Notes under the pieces: generated by a model | The model's input: only the letters and a program-made list of their open reading frames with translations | The model's database searches: none | Told to the model about the DNA's origin: nothing | NCBI GenBank assembly: GCA_016712415.1 | Contig: JADJRC010000001.1 | Coordinates: forward strand, 496,001-560,000 | Length of the DNA: 64,000 bases | Reading direction: 5' to 3' | From: Lewinellaceae bacterium | GTDB taxonomy: Bacteria > Bacteroidota > Bacteroidia > Chitinophagales > Saprospiraceae | Position numbers and translations under genes: made by a program | Shown here: piece after piece, positions 22,805 through 31,418 of the stretch | Position numbering within the stretch: position 1 is the stretch's first letter | How the letters are laid out: the number at the start of each line of letters is the position of its first letter

Positions 22805-25800
22805 ATGAAATACCAAATCCTTCCTGTGCTGCTGCTGGCCCCTTTCTTCCTTTTCTCCCAGGAAAAACCCAAATGGGACGTATCCAACCCTCCCGGACAG
22901 CCTTACCAAGACGTGACATTCACCACCACCGAAGGCACCTGGATGAGCCTCGATGTGTCGCCCGACGGCAAAACGATCGTGTTCGATATGCTGGGAGATA
23001 TTTACAGCATGCCCGTCACCGGCGGGAATGCCACGGCTTTGCGGCAGGGACTGGCATGGGAAGTACAGCCGCGGTTTTCGCCCGACAGCAAAAAAATTCT
23101 CTTCACTTCAGATGCGGGCGGCGGCGACAACTGCTGGGTGATGGACAGCGACGGCAAAAACGCCAGGCAGGTGACTAAAGAAAGTTTTCGCCTGCTGAAC
23201 AACGGCGTCTGGATTGACAATGAATATATCGTAGCCCGGAAACACTTCACCAGCACCCGTTCGCTCGGCGCCGGCGAAATCTGGATGTACCACCTCAGCG
23301 GCGGGGAAGGGCTCCAACTCACCAAACGCAAAAACGACCAGCAGGATGTGAACGAACCTTCGGTTTCGCCCGACGGCCGGTACATCTATTTCAGCGAGGA
23401 CATGTACGGCGGCGGTTTTTTTCAATACAACAAAAACCCCAATACCCAGATTTTTGCCGTTCGGCGCTACGACCGGGAAGAGGGTAAGGTGGAAGACGTA
23501 ACCGGCGGCTCCGGCGGGGCGTGCCGCCCGCAAATCTCCAGAGATGGTAAATGGTTGGCCTTTGTGCGGCGCGACTACACCAAAACCGTGCTGTGTGTGC
23601 GCGAACTGGCAACCGGTATGGAATATCCGATCTATGAGGGCCTCGACAAAGACCAGCAGGAGGCCTGGACTACTTTCGGATGTTATCCCGGATTTGCATG
23701 GATGCCGGACGGGGAGGCTATTGTGATCTGGACCGGTGGTAAAATTGTGCAAATTCCGATGCAACGAAGTCCAAACGGTAAGTATGATTTTAATACTGGC
23801 GAAAGTGCGTCGAAGATTCGTGACATCCCGTTCACCTGCAATGTAAAGACCAAAGTAGCCGAGACGCTGCATTTTGAGAATAAGGTTTTTGAGCCCGAAT
23901 TCACAGCCAAGGCGATACGGCAGGCAGTAACTAGCCCGGACGGTAAATGGCTGATCTTCCATGCTGCGGGATTTCTGTATCGAAAAAATCTGTCCAATGG
24001 CACGGTTGAAAAAATAGCCGGCGACAGTCAGAATCTTGTCTCTGAACCATCTTTTTCACCCGATGGAAATACCCTGATCTGTGTCAACTGGAACGACGAG
24101 CAAAAAGGCGCCCTCCTGAAACTCAACCTCCCAACCCTGAAACCCGTAACCCTGAAATCTGTTCAAGCCATTTACCGCACCCCGTCTTTCTCTCCCGACG
24201 GCAGGCAAATTGTTTTTCTGGTCCAGAACGGCGACGATGAACTCGGGCCGGGCATGACCGACAAACCGGGCATTTACATCATGGATGCTGACGGGAAAAA
24301 CATGCGCTTCATCACGGACAGCGGCAATAACCCGGAGTTCTCACCCGATGGCAAACGCATTTACGTCAGCACGGGCGGCACGCTGTTCGGCGCCCTGGAC
24401 AAGACGTTCAAGTCATACGACCTCAACGGACAGGATGAAAAGGTACATGTCAAATCAAAATACGCCCATTCCTTTACGCTTTCGCCTGATGGCAAGTGGC
24501 TGGCATTCATCGAGTTGCATAAAACGTACATCTGCGCTTTCCCGCAAACCGGCAAAACCGTAGATCTCGGCGCCGATACAAAAGCCATCCCGGTAACCCA
24601 GGTCAGCCGCGACGCGGGGTACAACCTGCACTGGAGCGGCGACTCGAAACAACTGCACTACACCCTCGGCGACGAGTACTTTACCATTGACCTGAACAAG
24701 CGTTTCGCCTTCCTGCCCGGTGCGCCCTACAGTCTGCCTCCGCTGGATTCAGCCGGACTGAAAATCGGTCTGACCCTGGAAAGCGACATGCCCAAAGGCC
24801 ACGTAGTGTTTCAAAACGCTCGTATCATCACGATGGAAGGCGACCAGGTCATCGAAGACGGCGTGATCCGGGTGATCAACAACGAGATCGAATTTGTAGG
24901 CACAATAAAGGCGTTTGAAAATGCCCCGCGGTACAAAACAAGCGACCCTATCAAGTACATCGACTGCGCCGGTAAAACCATCATGCCCGGCATCATCGAC
25001 GTTCATGCGCATCCCGGTAATTTCAGATTTGGCCTGAACCCGCAAAAACAGTGGGAATACTACGCCCAACTCGCCTACGGCGTGACTACCCAGCACGACC
25101 CTTCCGTGAACTCTGAAATGGCTTTCAGCAACGCCGAGATGATCAAATCGGGGCGTATGGTGGGGCCGCGGCTGTTCTCCACCGGCACTATACTTTACGG
25201 CGCCGACGGCGACTTCAAAGCGCCTATCAATTCACTCGACGACGCGCGCGCTGCGCTGCGGCGCACCAAAGCCTGGGGTGCTATTTCGGTAAAAAGTTAC
25301 AACCAGCCGCGCCGGGAGCAGCGCCAGCAGGTCATCGCCGCTGCGCGCGAACTGGGTATGCTCGTGGTGCCCGAGGGCGGTTCTTTTTTCCACCACAACC
25401 TGACCCAAGTGGTGGACGGACACACCGGTGTGGAACACAATATTCCTGTGGCGCCCCTGTACAACGACGTGTTGACCCTGTGGAGCAAAACCCGCGCCCA
25501 CAATACTCCCACGCTGATCGTCAACTACGGCGGCCTGAACGGCGAGTACTTCTGGTACCAGCATTCGGAAGTTTGGAAAAAGAAACCGCTGCTGAACTTC
25601 ACGCCCAAACACATCCTGGACGAACGCAGTCGCCACCGCACAATGGCGCCGGAAGAGGAATACCAGAACGGGCACATCCTGGTCGCCCAATCCTGCAAAA
25701 AACTACAGGATGCCGGCGTCGATATCAACCTCGGCGCCCACGGACAGTTGAATGGCCTCGGCGCCCACTGGGAACTCTGGATGTTGCAGCAGGGAGGCAT

Positions 25801-26122
25801 GAGCAACATGCAGGCCCTGAAATGCGCAACCATCAACGGCGCGAAATATCTCGGTATGGACAAGGAAATCGGTTCACTGACGCCGGGCAAACTCGCCGAC
25901 CTGATCGTATTGGACAAAAATCCGCTGGAAAACATTCAAAATACCGAATCCATCCGCTATGTCATGGTCAACGGGCGACTGTATGAAGCGGAAACGCTGA
26001 ACGAAGTCGGCAATTACGATGTGAAACGCAGCAAGTTCTGGTTTGAACAACCCGGTAGCCAGACAAGTGGTGCGGGGATGACGCATACATGCCAGGAAGC
26101 GAAATGTGTGTGCGGGCACTAG
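22805..26122 (+). CDS. Exported amidohydrolase fused to a TolB/PD40 beta-propeller
   Basis: 1105 residues from ATG 22805, chosen because MKYQILPVLLLAPFFLFSQ is a signal peptide; an earlier ATG at 22757 would add an implausible N-terminus. Residues about 45-640 are PD40/WD40-like propeller blades, each with SPDGK (LDVSPDGKTIVFDMLGDIY, PSVSPDGRYIYFS, SFSPDGNTLICV, FTLSPDGKWLAF). Residues about 670-1090 form an amidohydrolase TIM barrel: CAGKTIMPGIIDVHAHPG with the HxH metal pair (near 733), AISVKSY with the candidate bridging Lys, GVEHNIPV, and LTPGKLADLIVLDKNP at the end. The usual late Asp ligand is not obvious (region NLGAHGQLNG). Probably a periplasmic or surface-exposed hydrolase of cyclic amides or peptides; substrate unknown. 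Confidence 0.9.
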   Translation: MKYQILPVLLLAPFFLFSQEKPKWDVSNPPGQPYQDVTFTTTEGTWMSLDVSPDGKTIVFDMLGDIYSMPVTGGNATALRQGLAWEVQPRFSPDSKKILFTSDAGGGDNCWVMDSDGKNARQVTKESFRLLNNGVWIDNEYIVARKHFTSTRSLGAGEIWMYHLSGGEGLQLTKRKNDQQDVNEPSVSPDGRYIYFSEDMYGGGFFQYNKNPNTQIFAVRRYDREEGKVEDVTGGSGGACRPQISRDGKWLAFVRRDYTKTVLCVRELATGMEYPIYEGLDKDQQEAWTTFGCYPGFAWMPDGEAIVIWTGGKIVQIPMQRSPNGKYDFNTGESASKIRDIPFTCNVKTKVAETLHFENKVFEPEFTAKAIRQAVTSPDGKWLIFHAAGFLYRKNLSNGTVEKIAGDSQNLVSEPSFSPDGNTLICVNWNDEQKGALLKLNLPTLKPVTLKSVQAIYRTPSFSPDGRQIVFLVQNGDDELGPGMTDKPGIYIMDADGKNMRFITDSGNNPEFSPDGKRIYVSTGGTLFGALDKTFKSYDLNGQDEKVHVKSKYAHSFTLSPDGKWLAFIELHKTYICAFPQTGKTVDLGADTKAIPVTQVSRDAGYNLHWSGDSKQLHYTLGDEYFTIDLNKRFAFLPGAPYSLPPLDSAGLKIGLTLESDMPKGHVVFQNARIITMEGDQVIEDGVIRVINNEIEFVGTIKAFENAPRYKTSDPIKYIDCAGKTIMPGIIDVHAHPGNFRFGLNPQKQWEYYAQLAYGVTTQHDPSVNSEMAFSNAEMIKSGRMVGPRLFSTGTILYGADGDFKAPINSLDDARAALRRTKAWGAISVKSYNQPRREQRQQVIAAARELGMLVVPEGGSFFHHNLTQVVDGHTGVEHNIPVAPLYNDVLTLWSKTRAHNTPTLIVNYGGLNGEYFWYQHSEVWKKKPLLNFTPKHILDERSRHRTMAPEEEYQNGHILVAQSCKKLQDAGVDINLGAHGQLNGLGAHWELWMLQQGGMSNMQALKCATINGAKYLGMDKEIGSLTPGKLADLIVLDKNPLENIQNTESIRYVMVNGRLYEAETLNEVGNYDVKRSKFWFEQPGSQTSGAGMTHTCQEAKCVCGH

Positions 26123-27389
26123 ATTGCGGCTGCTTTTCCACTGTCTGAAGCAGATAAGGCATACCAGCACATCACCCCGCCAAGCACCAGCGGCACCAGC
26201 ATGTAATATTGAAATACCATCGGACTGAAGATGTAAAACAGCATCAATGCCAGCTGCAGCGAGGCGAGACTGAATGCGTAGATATCCGTTCTTTGATGCC
26301 ATTTTTTTACATACAGCCAAATGCTGCCCGCAGATAGCAGGAGCATGATCGCTCCTTGAAGCGCTCGCGCGAGGAACAGGCTGTGTTCCGGAACACCGGG
26401 CAGCCATTCGCGCAAATGGATGGCCATGGTCAGGCCGTGTTCGTAAGTGTACTGGTCGGGCCGGGTCCAGCCGCCGAGCGCGCACATGTTGTGGTACAGG
26501 ACGCCCTGCTCCAGAATTCCCGGTTCCTTCATCAAAAAAGGAACGATGTATAATCCCAAAACAGCGGCTGCGACACCTCCCCACAAATAGAAACTGTATT
26601 TTTTGGGCTGGTATCGCCACAACAGGTAAGCAAACGTGGGCGCCCAGAACACCCCGGTGTACCGGGACAGTAAACAACCTGCCAGCCCGATCCCGATCAG
26701 CCAGTGATTTTTGGCCAGCAATCCGGCAGCAAGCACAAGGTACCAGGCTGCAACGATCGTTTCCAGACTGACGGCCATCTCAAGCGGGTTCCATACAATA
26801 AAACTCCAGAGGGGTACAGACCACAGTATAAGGGCAAAGTAATTCCGGGTGGAGACAGTGATTCGTGCGCTTTTGGCAATACAGTATGCCGCCAGCCCCA
26901 TAGCGCCCAGCAATAGGAGAAATCCCACCCATCGTACGTCCAGTTGCAACAGACGTGAAAACCGGGCGGGCATCCAGTGCAGGGGCATATACACCGGAAA
27001 TGCCTGATACGATTCAAAACGAACCCATTGGTACGGGAACTGGCCTGAAAAAAACCAGTCGCTCTGGGCCTGCAATTGGGGTATCACATCGGAAACCCTG
27101 CCTGGATCAGACCATCTGACCCACATTTTTCTCAATTCCTCATAGGCGAGCAGCGATGGCAGCATCGCCAGTGCCGCAACGAGCCATGGCCTGGCCGGAC
27201 GGGAAAGTACAACGCTTTCTGCCTCAGGCTCCGTCAGCGTTTTAAGATAATACACCGGAAAAGCGGCTGATATCACCAGTAAAACGATTGGATTGACACG
27301 GATCTGAAAAATCAGCGTGCCGGTAAGAGAGACAGGATGACTTGCCCCAGGTAAAGGGCGATCATATAATTGGCTGAACGTTGCTTCAT
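26119..27389 (-). CDS. Multipass membrane protein, GT-C-like (apparent frameshift near N-terminus)
   Basis: About 420 residues with ten or so hydrophobic helices; motifs include RINPIVLL-like start, WSDPGRVSDVIPQLQ, YQAFPVYMPLHWMPARF and GCLLSRYTGVFWAPTFAYLLWRY. This looks like a GT-C-type polyprenyl-phosphate-sugar transferase or similar integral protein, but I do not recognise the family. The long open frame runs to 27420 with an unlikely Cys-rich N-terminus. From ATG 27389 another frame gives MKQRSANYMIALYLGQVILS, a normal first membrane helix, then a stop at about 27312. Joining the two needs one indel near 27312-27335. The stop overlaps that of the amidohydrolase gene on the opposite strand by three bases. 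Confidence 0.6.
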
Positions 27390-27544
27390 GTATAATTGCA
27401 GTGCAGAAAGTGCAAAACAATCAAAAAAAATGCAGATGGCGTGGTCCGGCTAACTTTTTTCCCTTTTTGACGAGTGATCAAAGGCGGTGTAGCAAACTAT
27501 TTGAGGTGGCCGGGGTTTATGATATAATAGTTTTACTTTTAAAA

Positions 27545-28252
27545 ATGAGTGTCATGTTAAATAGAGTTCTTTTCGTATGCATTTTAGCACTGGGCGTTTT
27601 CACGACTTCCAAGGCCCATCCGGGCGATGCTCCGGAAACCCTCGACTGGGTAATTCGTACTGCTACACAAATTGAAAACAGTTTGAGCGATGCCGTTCTG
27701 ACCACGGATTGGTCTAATCTGCTTATAAAACTCATGGAAGCGCACGATGAATTTGACGCCATAGCGCTTACGGGGCTCTATTGTCACGAAGCCCGCACGG
27801 CGGCCGAGACAGGCAGGACCTTTTGCAACTGGTTGAATAAGAGCGATATGGATATAGATTTGAATACCTGTATAGTACGGGCGACGGAGGCGCGGCTCCA
27901 GGCCATACGTATGAAAAATGCCGCAGAAGCCTGCCTGCATGACGCGCGTCAAAATCCGCCCGACACCACTTTTGCATTGGCTGATATTATCCGTTCCAAT
28001 GCCGAAACGATTGAACATGACCTGTCGGATGGCCTTGCCAGTGAGGACTTTCACATCTTTTCGCAAAAAATTGAACACGCCGAACGTGTTTTTCACAACA
28101 CGGAGATACTGGCGGCAACCCTGATCGATTGCGACGAGGTTTATTTGGCCGCCAGGGAAGGCCTGCGCGCCTGTTCAGCGGCTTTGCTGTCCGACGAATG
28201 GGGGCAGCCGTCAAACATATACAAGTCGCTTCCGTGCAGCTGGATAAAATGA
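27545..28252 (+). CDS. Exported protein of unknown function
   Basis: 235 residues from ATG 27545 (27554 is equally possible). A signal peptide (LNRVLFVCILALGVFTTSKAHPG) is followed by an all-helical, acidic mature part with six or so Cys (GLYCHEART, TFCNWLN, NTCIVR, EACLHD, LIDCDEVYL, GLRACSAAL), likely forming disulfides in the periplasm. Two halves look weakly alike: (ENSLSDAVLTTDWSNLLIKLMEAHDEFDAI...) and (EHDLSDGLASEDFHIFSQKIEHAERVFHN...), which suggests an internal duplication of about 115 residues. I do not recognise the family. No lipobox and no T9SS domain. A short hairpin with a T-rich end follows the stop. Confidence 0.7.
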   Translation: MSVMLNRVLFVCILALGVFTTSKAHPGDAPETLDWVIRTATQIENSLSDAVLTTDWSNLLIKLMEAHDEFDAIALTGLYCHEARTAAETGRTFCNWLNKSDMDIDLNTCIVRATEARLQAIRMKNAAEACLHDARQNPPDTTFALADIIRSNAETIEHDLSDGLASEDFHIFSQKIEHAERVFHNTEILAATLIDCDEVYLAAREGLRACSAALLSDEWGQPSNIYKSLPCSWIK

Positions 28253-28265
28253 AGGCTGCTGCAGT

Positions 28266-28290
28266 AAGCTGCAAGTGAAAGCGGCTTTTA
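28266..28290 (+). terminator. Possible weak terminator after the unknown exported protein
   Basis: AAGCTGC (28266-28272) pairs with GCGGCTT (28281-28287) with one G-U pair, an 8-base loop and a short TTTA end. It lies 14 bases past the stop at 28252. The T-run is short. Confidence 0.35.
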
Positions 28291-28355
28291 GGCCATTTTC
28301 TGACAAACTTACCTTCGATTCCCCGGTGTTGATCTGGCTGGCTTAAATTAGTGCC

Positions 28356-29678
28356 ATGAAAACCATCATGTTTTTGCTCATACTGCTGTGTTCCGGGCCG
28401 TGCATCGCCCAGGGCCAACTGTTCGAAGAACTGCCCTCCATGCCGGAGGCTGTCACCAATAATGCCGTCACAGGCGCTATGTCCGGCGACACTTTCTGCG
28501 TGTACTCGTTTTGCGGCCTCGACTTTACCAAAATCTGGTCGGGCATTCACCTGAAGGCCTGGCGGATGAATACCGTAACGGGCGAGTGGAGCAGCCTGCC
28601 GTCGGTACCCGACCCGGCCGGCGGCAAGATCGCTGCGGCGGCCAGCACGGTCAAAAACCGGATATATGTGATCGGCGGCTACCACGTGGCACAAAATGGC
28701 AGCGAGACATCCTCCAACAAGGTTCATCGCTTCGATCCGCAAACCAATGCCTGGCTCTCCGACGGCGCTCCGCTGCCCAAGGCCATCGACGACCACGTGC
28801 AGGCAGTCTGGCGCGACAGTCTCATTTACGTGATCACCGGTTGGAGCAATACGGGTAATGCGCCGGATGTACAGATATACAATCCTTCCACAGATACCTG
28901 GATGGCCGGCACTGCCGTGCCCAACAATGTCAGTTACAAGGTGTTCGGCGCCTCGGGCGTCATCATTAACGACAAAATTTACTACTGCGGCGGCGCAGCG
29001 GCAGGCATCAATTTTCCTGCTTCCTCTTTTTTCCGCACAGGCCAGATCAACCCCGACAATCCCGCCGACATCACCTGGTCCGGATTTAACTCAGCCGCTG
29101 CAAAGGGCTATCGCATGGCTGCCGGGATAAAATTCGGCGGCCCCGTGTGGGTGGGTGGCTCCGATGTTACCTACAACTACAACGGGATCGCTTACGACGG
29201 CACCGGAGGTGTAGCGGCGCTTTCCAGAAGGAAGCAGTACTTCCCGGTAAATAACAGCCTGACCAATGAAGATACCCTCGCCCTGCCGCCGGTTATGGAC
29301 CTGCGTGGTACCGCCCAACCGGACTACGGTTATTTTATAACAGCCGGAGGCATGGGGCCGGGGCAGCAGGTATCCAACAGGGTATTTGCCTATACCTGGG
29401 GCGCTTTATTGGACAACCACGAGCCGGCAACAGATATACAGTATGAGATTTATCCCAATCCAGCCTCCGACCAGGTAATACTTTCCTGGGAAAACAGCCG
29501 TGCGGTGACGGTGCGTTTATTCGATGCACTTGGCCGGGAGATAGCGGTAAAGTCTGGTGAAAGCCCGTTGCTAATCGATACGGGACAATTGCCTGACGGG
29601 ATGTATTGGTTGCAGATAAAGGGCCCTGGTCAGGAAGTGGTCATGCGCAAAGTCATATACTCGTACCGGCGGCTTTAG
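28356..29678 (+). CDS. Secreted kelch-repeat protein with T9SS type A domain
   Basis: 440 residues. Signal peptide ends at CIAQG. Kelch blades: NRIYVIGGYH (about 105-115), SLIYVITGWSN, PDVQIYNPSTDTWMAG, DKIYYCGGAA, VWVGGSDVTYNYNG. These resemble a six-bladed galactose-oxidase-like propeller. The C-terminus YEIYPNPASDQVILSWENS, FDALGREIAVKS and LPDGMYWLQIKG is a type A T9SS domain. The last residues (YSYRRL) and the TAG stop (29676-29678) lie inside the first palindrome of the repeat array at 29663, so the repeat has supplied the current end of the gene. No enzymatic residues are recognised; a carbohydrate or surface-binding role is possible. Confidence 0.88.
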   Translation: MKTIMFLLILLCSGPCIAQGQLFEELPSMPEAVTNNAVTGAMSGDTFCVYSFCGLDFTKIWSGIHLKAWRMNTVTGEWSSLPSVPDPAGGKIAAAASTVKNRIYVIGGYHVAQNGSETSSNKVHRFDPQTNAWLSDGAPLPKAIDDHVQAVWRDSLIYVITGWSNTGNAPDVQIYNPSTDTWMAGTAVPNNVSYKVFGASGVIINDKIYYCGGAAAGINFPASSFFRTGQINPDNPADITWSGFNSAAAKGYRMAAGIKFGGPVWVGGSDVTYNYNGIAYDGTGGVAALSRRKQYFPVNNSLTNEDTLALPPVMDLRGTAQPDYGYFITAGGMGPGQQVSNRVFAYTWGALLDNHEPATDIQYEIYPNPASDQVILSWENSRAVTVRLFDALGREIAVKSGESPLLIDTGQLPDGMYWLQIKGPGQEVVMRKVIYSYRRL

Positions 29679-29858
29679 CCGCTGAATACCCAGGGTCTCC
29701 CATGTACCGGCGGCTTTAGCCGCTGACGGCACAAGACTCCCATGTACCGGCGTCTTCAGCCGCTGACGGCACAAGACTCCCATGTACCGGCGGCTTCAGC
29801 CGCTGAATACCTCAATCCTTGGGTTGAATTTTTTTTCGACGGCTAAAGCCGTCGGTAC
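29663..29858. repeat. Palindromic repeat array: four direct ~40-bp units plus an inverted copy
   Basis: Units begin at 29663, 29704, 29744 and 29784, each starting GTACCGGCGGCTTTAGCCGC or a close variant (TTTAG/CTTCAG), with a small-loop stem, and followed by a spacer containing GACGGCACAAGACTCCCAT or a variant. The last unit ends in an inverted copy, CGACGGCTAAAGCCGTCGGTAC (29837-29858), after a T8 run. The whole block begins and ends with GTAC. Confidence 0.85.
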
Positions 29859-29898
29859 CAAACATCGGTACCAAATATCGGTACCAAACATCGGTACC
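29859..29898. repeat. Three tandem ~13-base copies of CAAACATCGGTAC
   Basis: CAAACATCGGTAC, CAAATATCGGTAC and CAAACATCGGTAC follow directly on the palindromic array, each ending in GTAC like the array units. Seven bases before the ccmE stop. Confidence 0.8.
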
Positions 29899-29904
29899 TG
29901 CCGA

Positions 29905-30303
29905 TCATCTCTTTTTCTCCGACCGCACATATATCTCCTGGTCCTTGTACTTCGACGGGCATTTCAGCAGCATATCCGATGCCTCGAACGTCTCGCCGGC
30001 CATCTGGCCGGTCAGTACGATCGATTCGGAGCGCTCGAAGTCCTGCGGCTTGGTAGCGTGTAACTCCACCCGGCGCACATCGCCTGCTTCATCCTTGAGG
30101 TAAAAAGCCATAAAAGTCGGATCCTTTTCCGGGTTGTATTCCACCGGGCGGTCTTTGACGAGTTGTCCGATGAGTTTAACCCGGTCGCCGCTTTTGGCTG
30201 CCTGGGAAAAACTGGCATAGGTAGTCACATCCTTGCTGGCGGAAATAAGGATGGCAATGGCGACGGCGATAATGCCGATAGCGATGATATGTGATTTTTT
30301 CAT
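29905..30303 (-). CDS. ccmE: Cytochrome c maturation protein CcmE, CxxxY variant
   Basis: 132 residues from ATG 30303 (MKKSHIIAIGIIAVAIAILIS, signal anchor); a longer frame to 30423 only reads through the inverted repeat in the leader. OB-fold of the heme chaperone: KLIGQLVKDRPVEYNPEKDPTFMAFYLKDEAGDVRRVELH, then ESIVLTGQMAGETFEASDMLLKCPSKYKDQ. Classical CcmE binds heme through His in an HxxxY motif. Here the position is CPSKY (Cys115, Tyr119), the CxxxY form described for the System I variant of Desulfovibrio and archaea. CcmE takes heme from CcmC and hands it to CcmF; a ccmF-like gene is at 41802. Its own promoter is clear. Confidence 0.9.
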   Translation of the reverse strand: MKKSHIIAIGIIAVAIAILISASKDVTTYASFSQAAKSGDRVKLIGQLVKDRPVEYNPEKDPTFMAFYLKDEAGDVRRVELHATKPQDFERSESIVLTGQMAGETFEASDMLLKCPSKYKDQEIYVRSEKKR

Positions 30304-30317
30304 AGTCGTGTGTTGTG

Positions 30318-30392
30318 TTTCCCGCAGATTGACGCAGAAAAAAAGATATCTGCGTGTATCAGCGCAGTTTTTCCGCGTCAATCTGCGGGAAA
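30318..30392. repeat. Inverted repeat, 25-bp arms, in the ccmE 5' leader
   Basis: Arms 30318-30342 and 30368-30392 pair at 24 of 25 positions (core CCCGCAGATTGACGC). The 25-base loop contains a smaller stem CTGCG/CGCAG. It lies wholly between the ccmE promoter (30413-30432) and ATG 30303, so it should form a stable hairpin in the leader RNA. Confidence 0.9.
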
Positions 30393-30412
30393 TATCCCCT
30401 GACAAAATTACG

Positions 30413-30432
30413 ACGTAAAACAACAGCCAAAA
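30413..30432 (-). promoter_or_regulatory. Bacteroidota promoter of ccmE
   Basis: Minus strand TTTTGG (30432-30427) is followed, with a short 6-base gap to TACGTCG, by TAATTTTG (30420-30413), the -7 element. The TTTTGG is closer than the usual -33, so the -7 element is the stronger call. Transcription would begin near 30408 and cross the 30318-30392 inverted repeat. Confidence 0.5.
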
Positions 30433-30495
30433 GCTACATTCGGGTCAGTTTATTTAATGATCCCGGTCAGGGAATTGTTTAAAACCGCTCCAAAT

Positions 30496-31311
30496 TCAGT
30501 TTTTCCGGCTCATTTCCGCCACTTCGATCATCTTGTCCTCCACTTTGCGCACCAGTTCGTTGAAATGGGCCGAGTGTTTTACCTCCCGGTCGCGGTTGAA
30601 CGGCAGGTCTACGGATACATGGTGCACAAAGCGTCCCGGATTGGCAGCCATAATGTAGATGTCGTCGCCGAGATAAACGGCTTCTTCAATGTCGTGGGTG
30701 ACAAAAATGATGGTCGGCTGAAATTTGAGCCAAACATCTTCCAGCATGTCCTGCATCTGAAGGCGTGTGTTGATGTCAAGTGCACCGAAAGGTTCGTCCA
30801 TCAATAATATCTCCGGGCTTGCGATAAGGCTGCGGGCGATCGCGATGCGCTGCAATTGTCCGCCCGACAGCGTGGGGTACACCGCGTACTTGTTCTCGTG
30901 TCCGGCCAGTCCGACCAGTTCAATCATTTCCATAGCACGGCGGCGGCGTTCCTTCGATTCGACACCCTGAAAGTCGAGTCCCAGTTCGACGTTTTCCAGG
31001 ACGGTGAGCCAGGGCAGGGAGGAATATTGCTGAAACACCATGCCCGCCCGGATGCCTGATTGGCGCACTGGCTTGTTCAGGATAAGCACTTCACCGGAGG
31101 AGGGTTTTTGCAAACCGGCAATAAAGCGCAAAAGGGTGCTCTTCCCGCAGCCCGATGCGCCGAGGATGACGACAAACTGTCCCTGCGCCGGTTTATTCTC
31201 CACCAGGAAGTTTACATTCTCCAGGATAGGATTGTCGGTCTTTCCGTATACCTGCGTAACGTTTTTCAGTTCAATGATGTTCGGCAGGTCGGTATCTGTT
31301 ATCTTGAGCAT
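30496..31311 (-). CDS. ABC transporter ATPase, nitrate/sulfonate/taurine type
   Basis: 271 residues from ATG 31311; an upstream in-frame extension to 31443 reads through the TCGTCATT repeats and is rejected. Walker A GASGCGKST, Q-loop FQQYSSLPW, signature LSGGQLQRIAIARSL, Walker B ILLMDEPFGALD, and switch His THDIEEAV. The DEPFGALD and THDIEEAVYLGDDIYIM pattern is that of SsuB/TauB/NrtD importers. The final 50 residues are a short charged tail. Transcribed after the permease gene, 107 bases downstream. No periplasmic binding protein is encoded nearby, so the substrate cannot be called. Confidence 0.9.
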   Translation of the reverse strand: MLKITDTDLPNIIELKNVTQVYGKTDNPILENVNFLVENKPAQGQFVVILGASGCGKSTLLRFIAGLQKPSSGEVLILNKPVRQSGIRAGMVFQQYSSLPWLTVLENVELGLDFQGVESKERRRRAMEMIELVGLAGHENKYAVYPTLSGGQLQRIAIARSLIASPEILLMDEPFGALDINTRLQMQDMLEDVWLKFQPTIIFVTHDIEEAVYLGDDIYIMAANPGRFVHHVSVDLPFNRDREVKHSAHFNELVRKVEDKMIEVAEMSRKN

Positions 31312-31373
31312 AATTGATAGGATAAATATTGATTGGCATTGTGCGCTCCCATATTCCCTTCCGCAAACCAAAC

Positions 31374-31412
31374 AATGACGAAATGACGAAATGACGAATG
31401 ACGAAATAACGA
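31374..31412. repeat. Tandem array of AATGACGA (about five copies, 7-8 bp)
   Basis: Copies with 7- or 8-base spacing, the last degenerate (AATAACGA), in the gap between the permease and ATPase genes. A second short-period array in this window besides that at 4729. Confidence 0.8.
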
Positions 31413-31418
31413 TCAACC

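Noticed and set aside
29663..29898. CRISPR-like array
   Set aside because: Units are contiguous direct copies with palindromes and no unique spacers of constant length; no cas genes.
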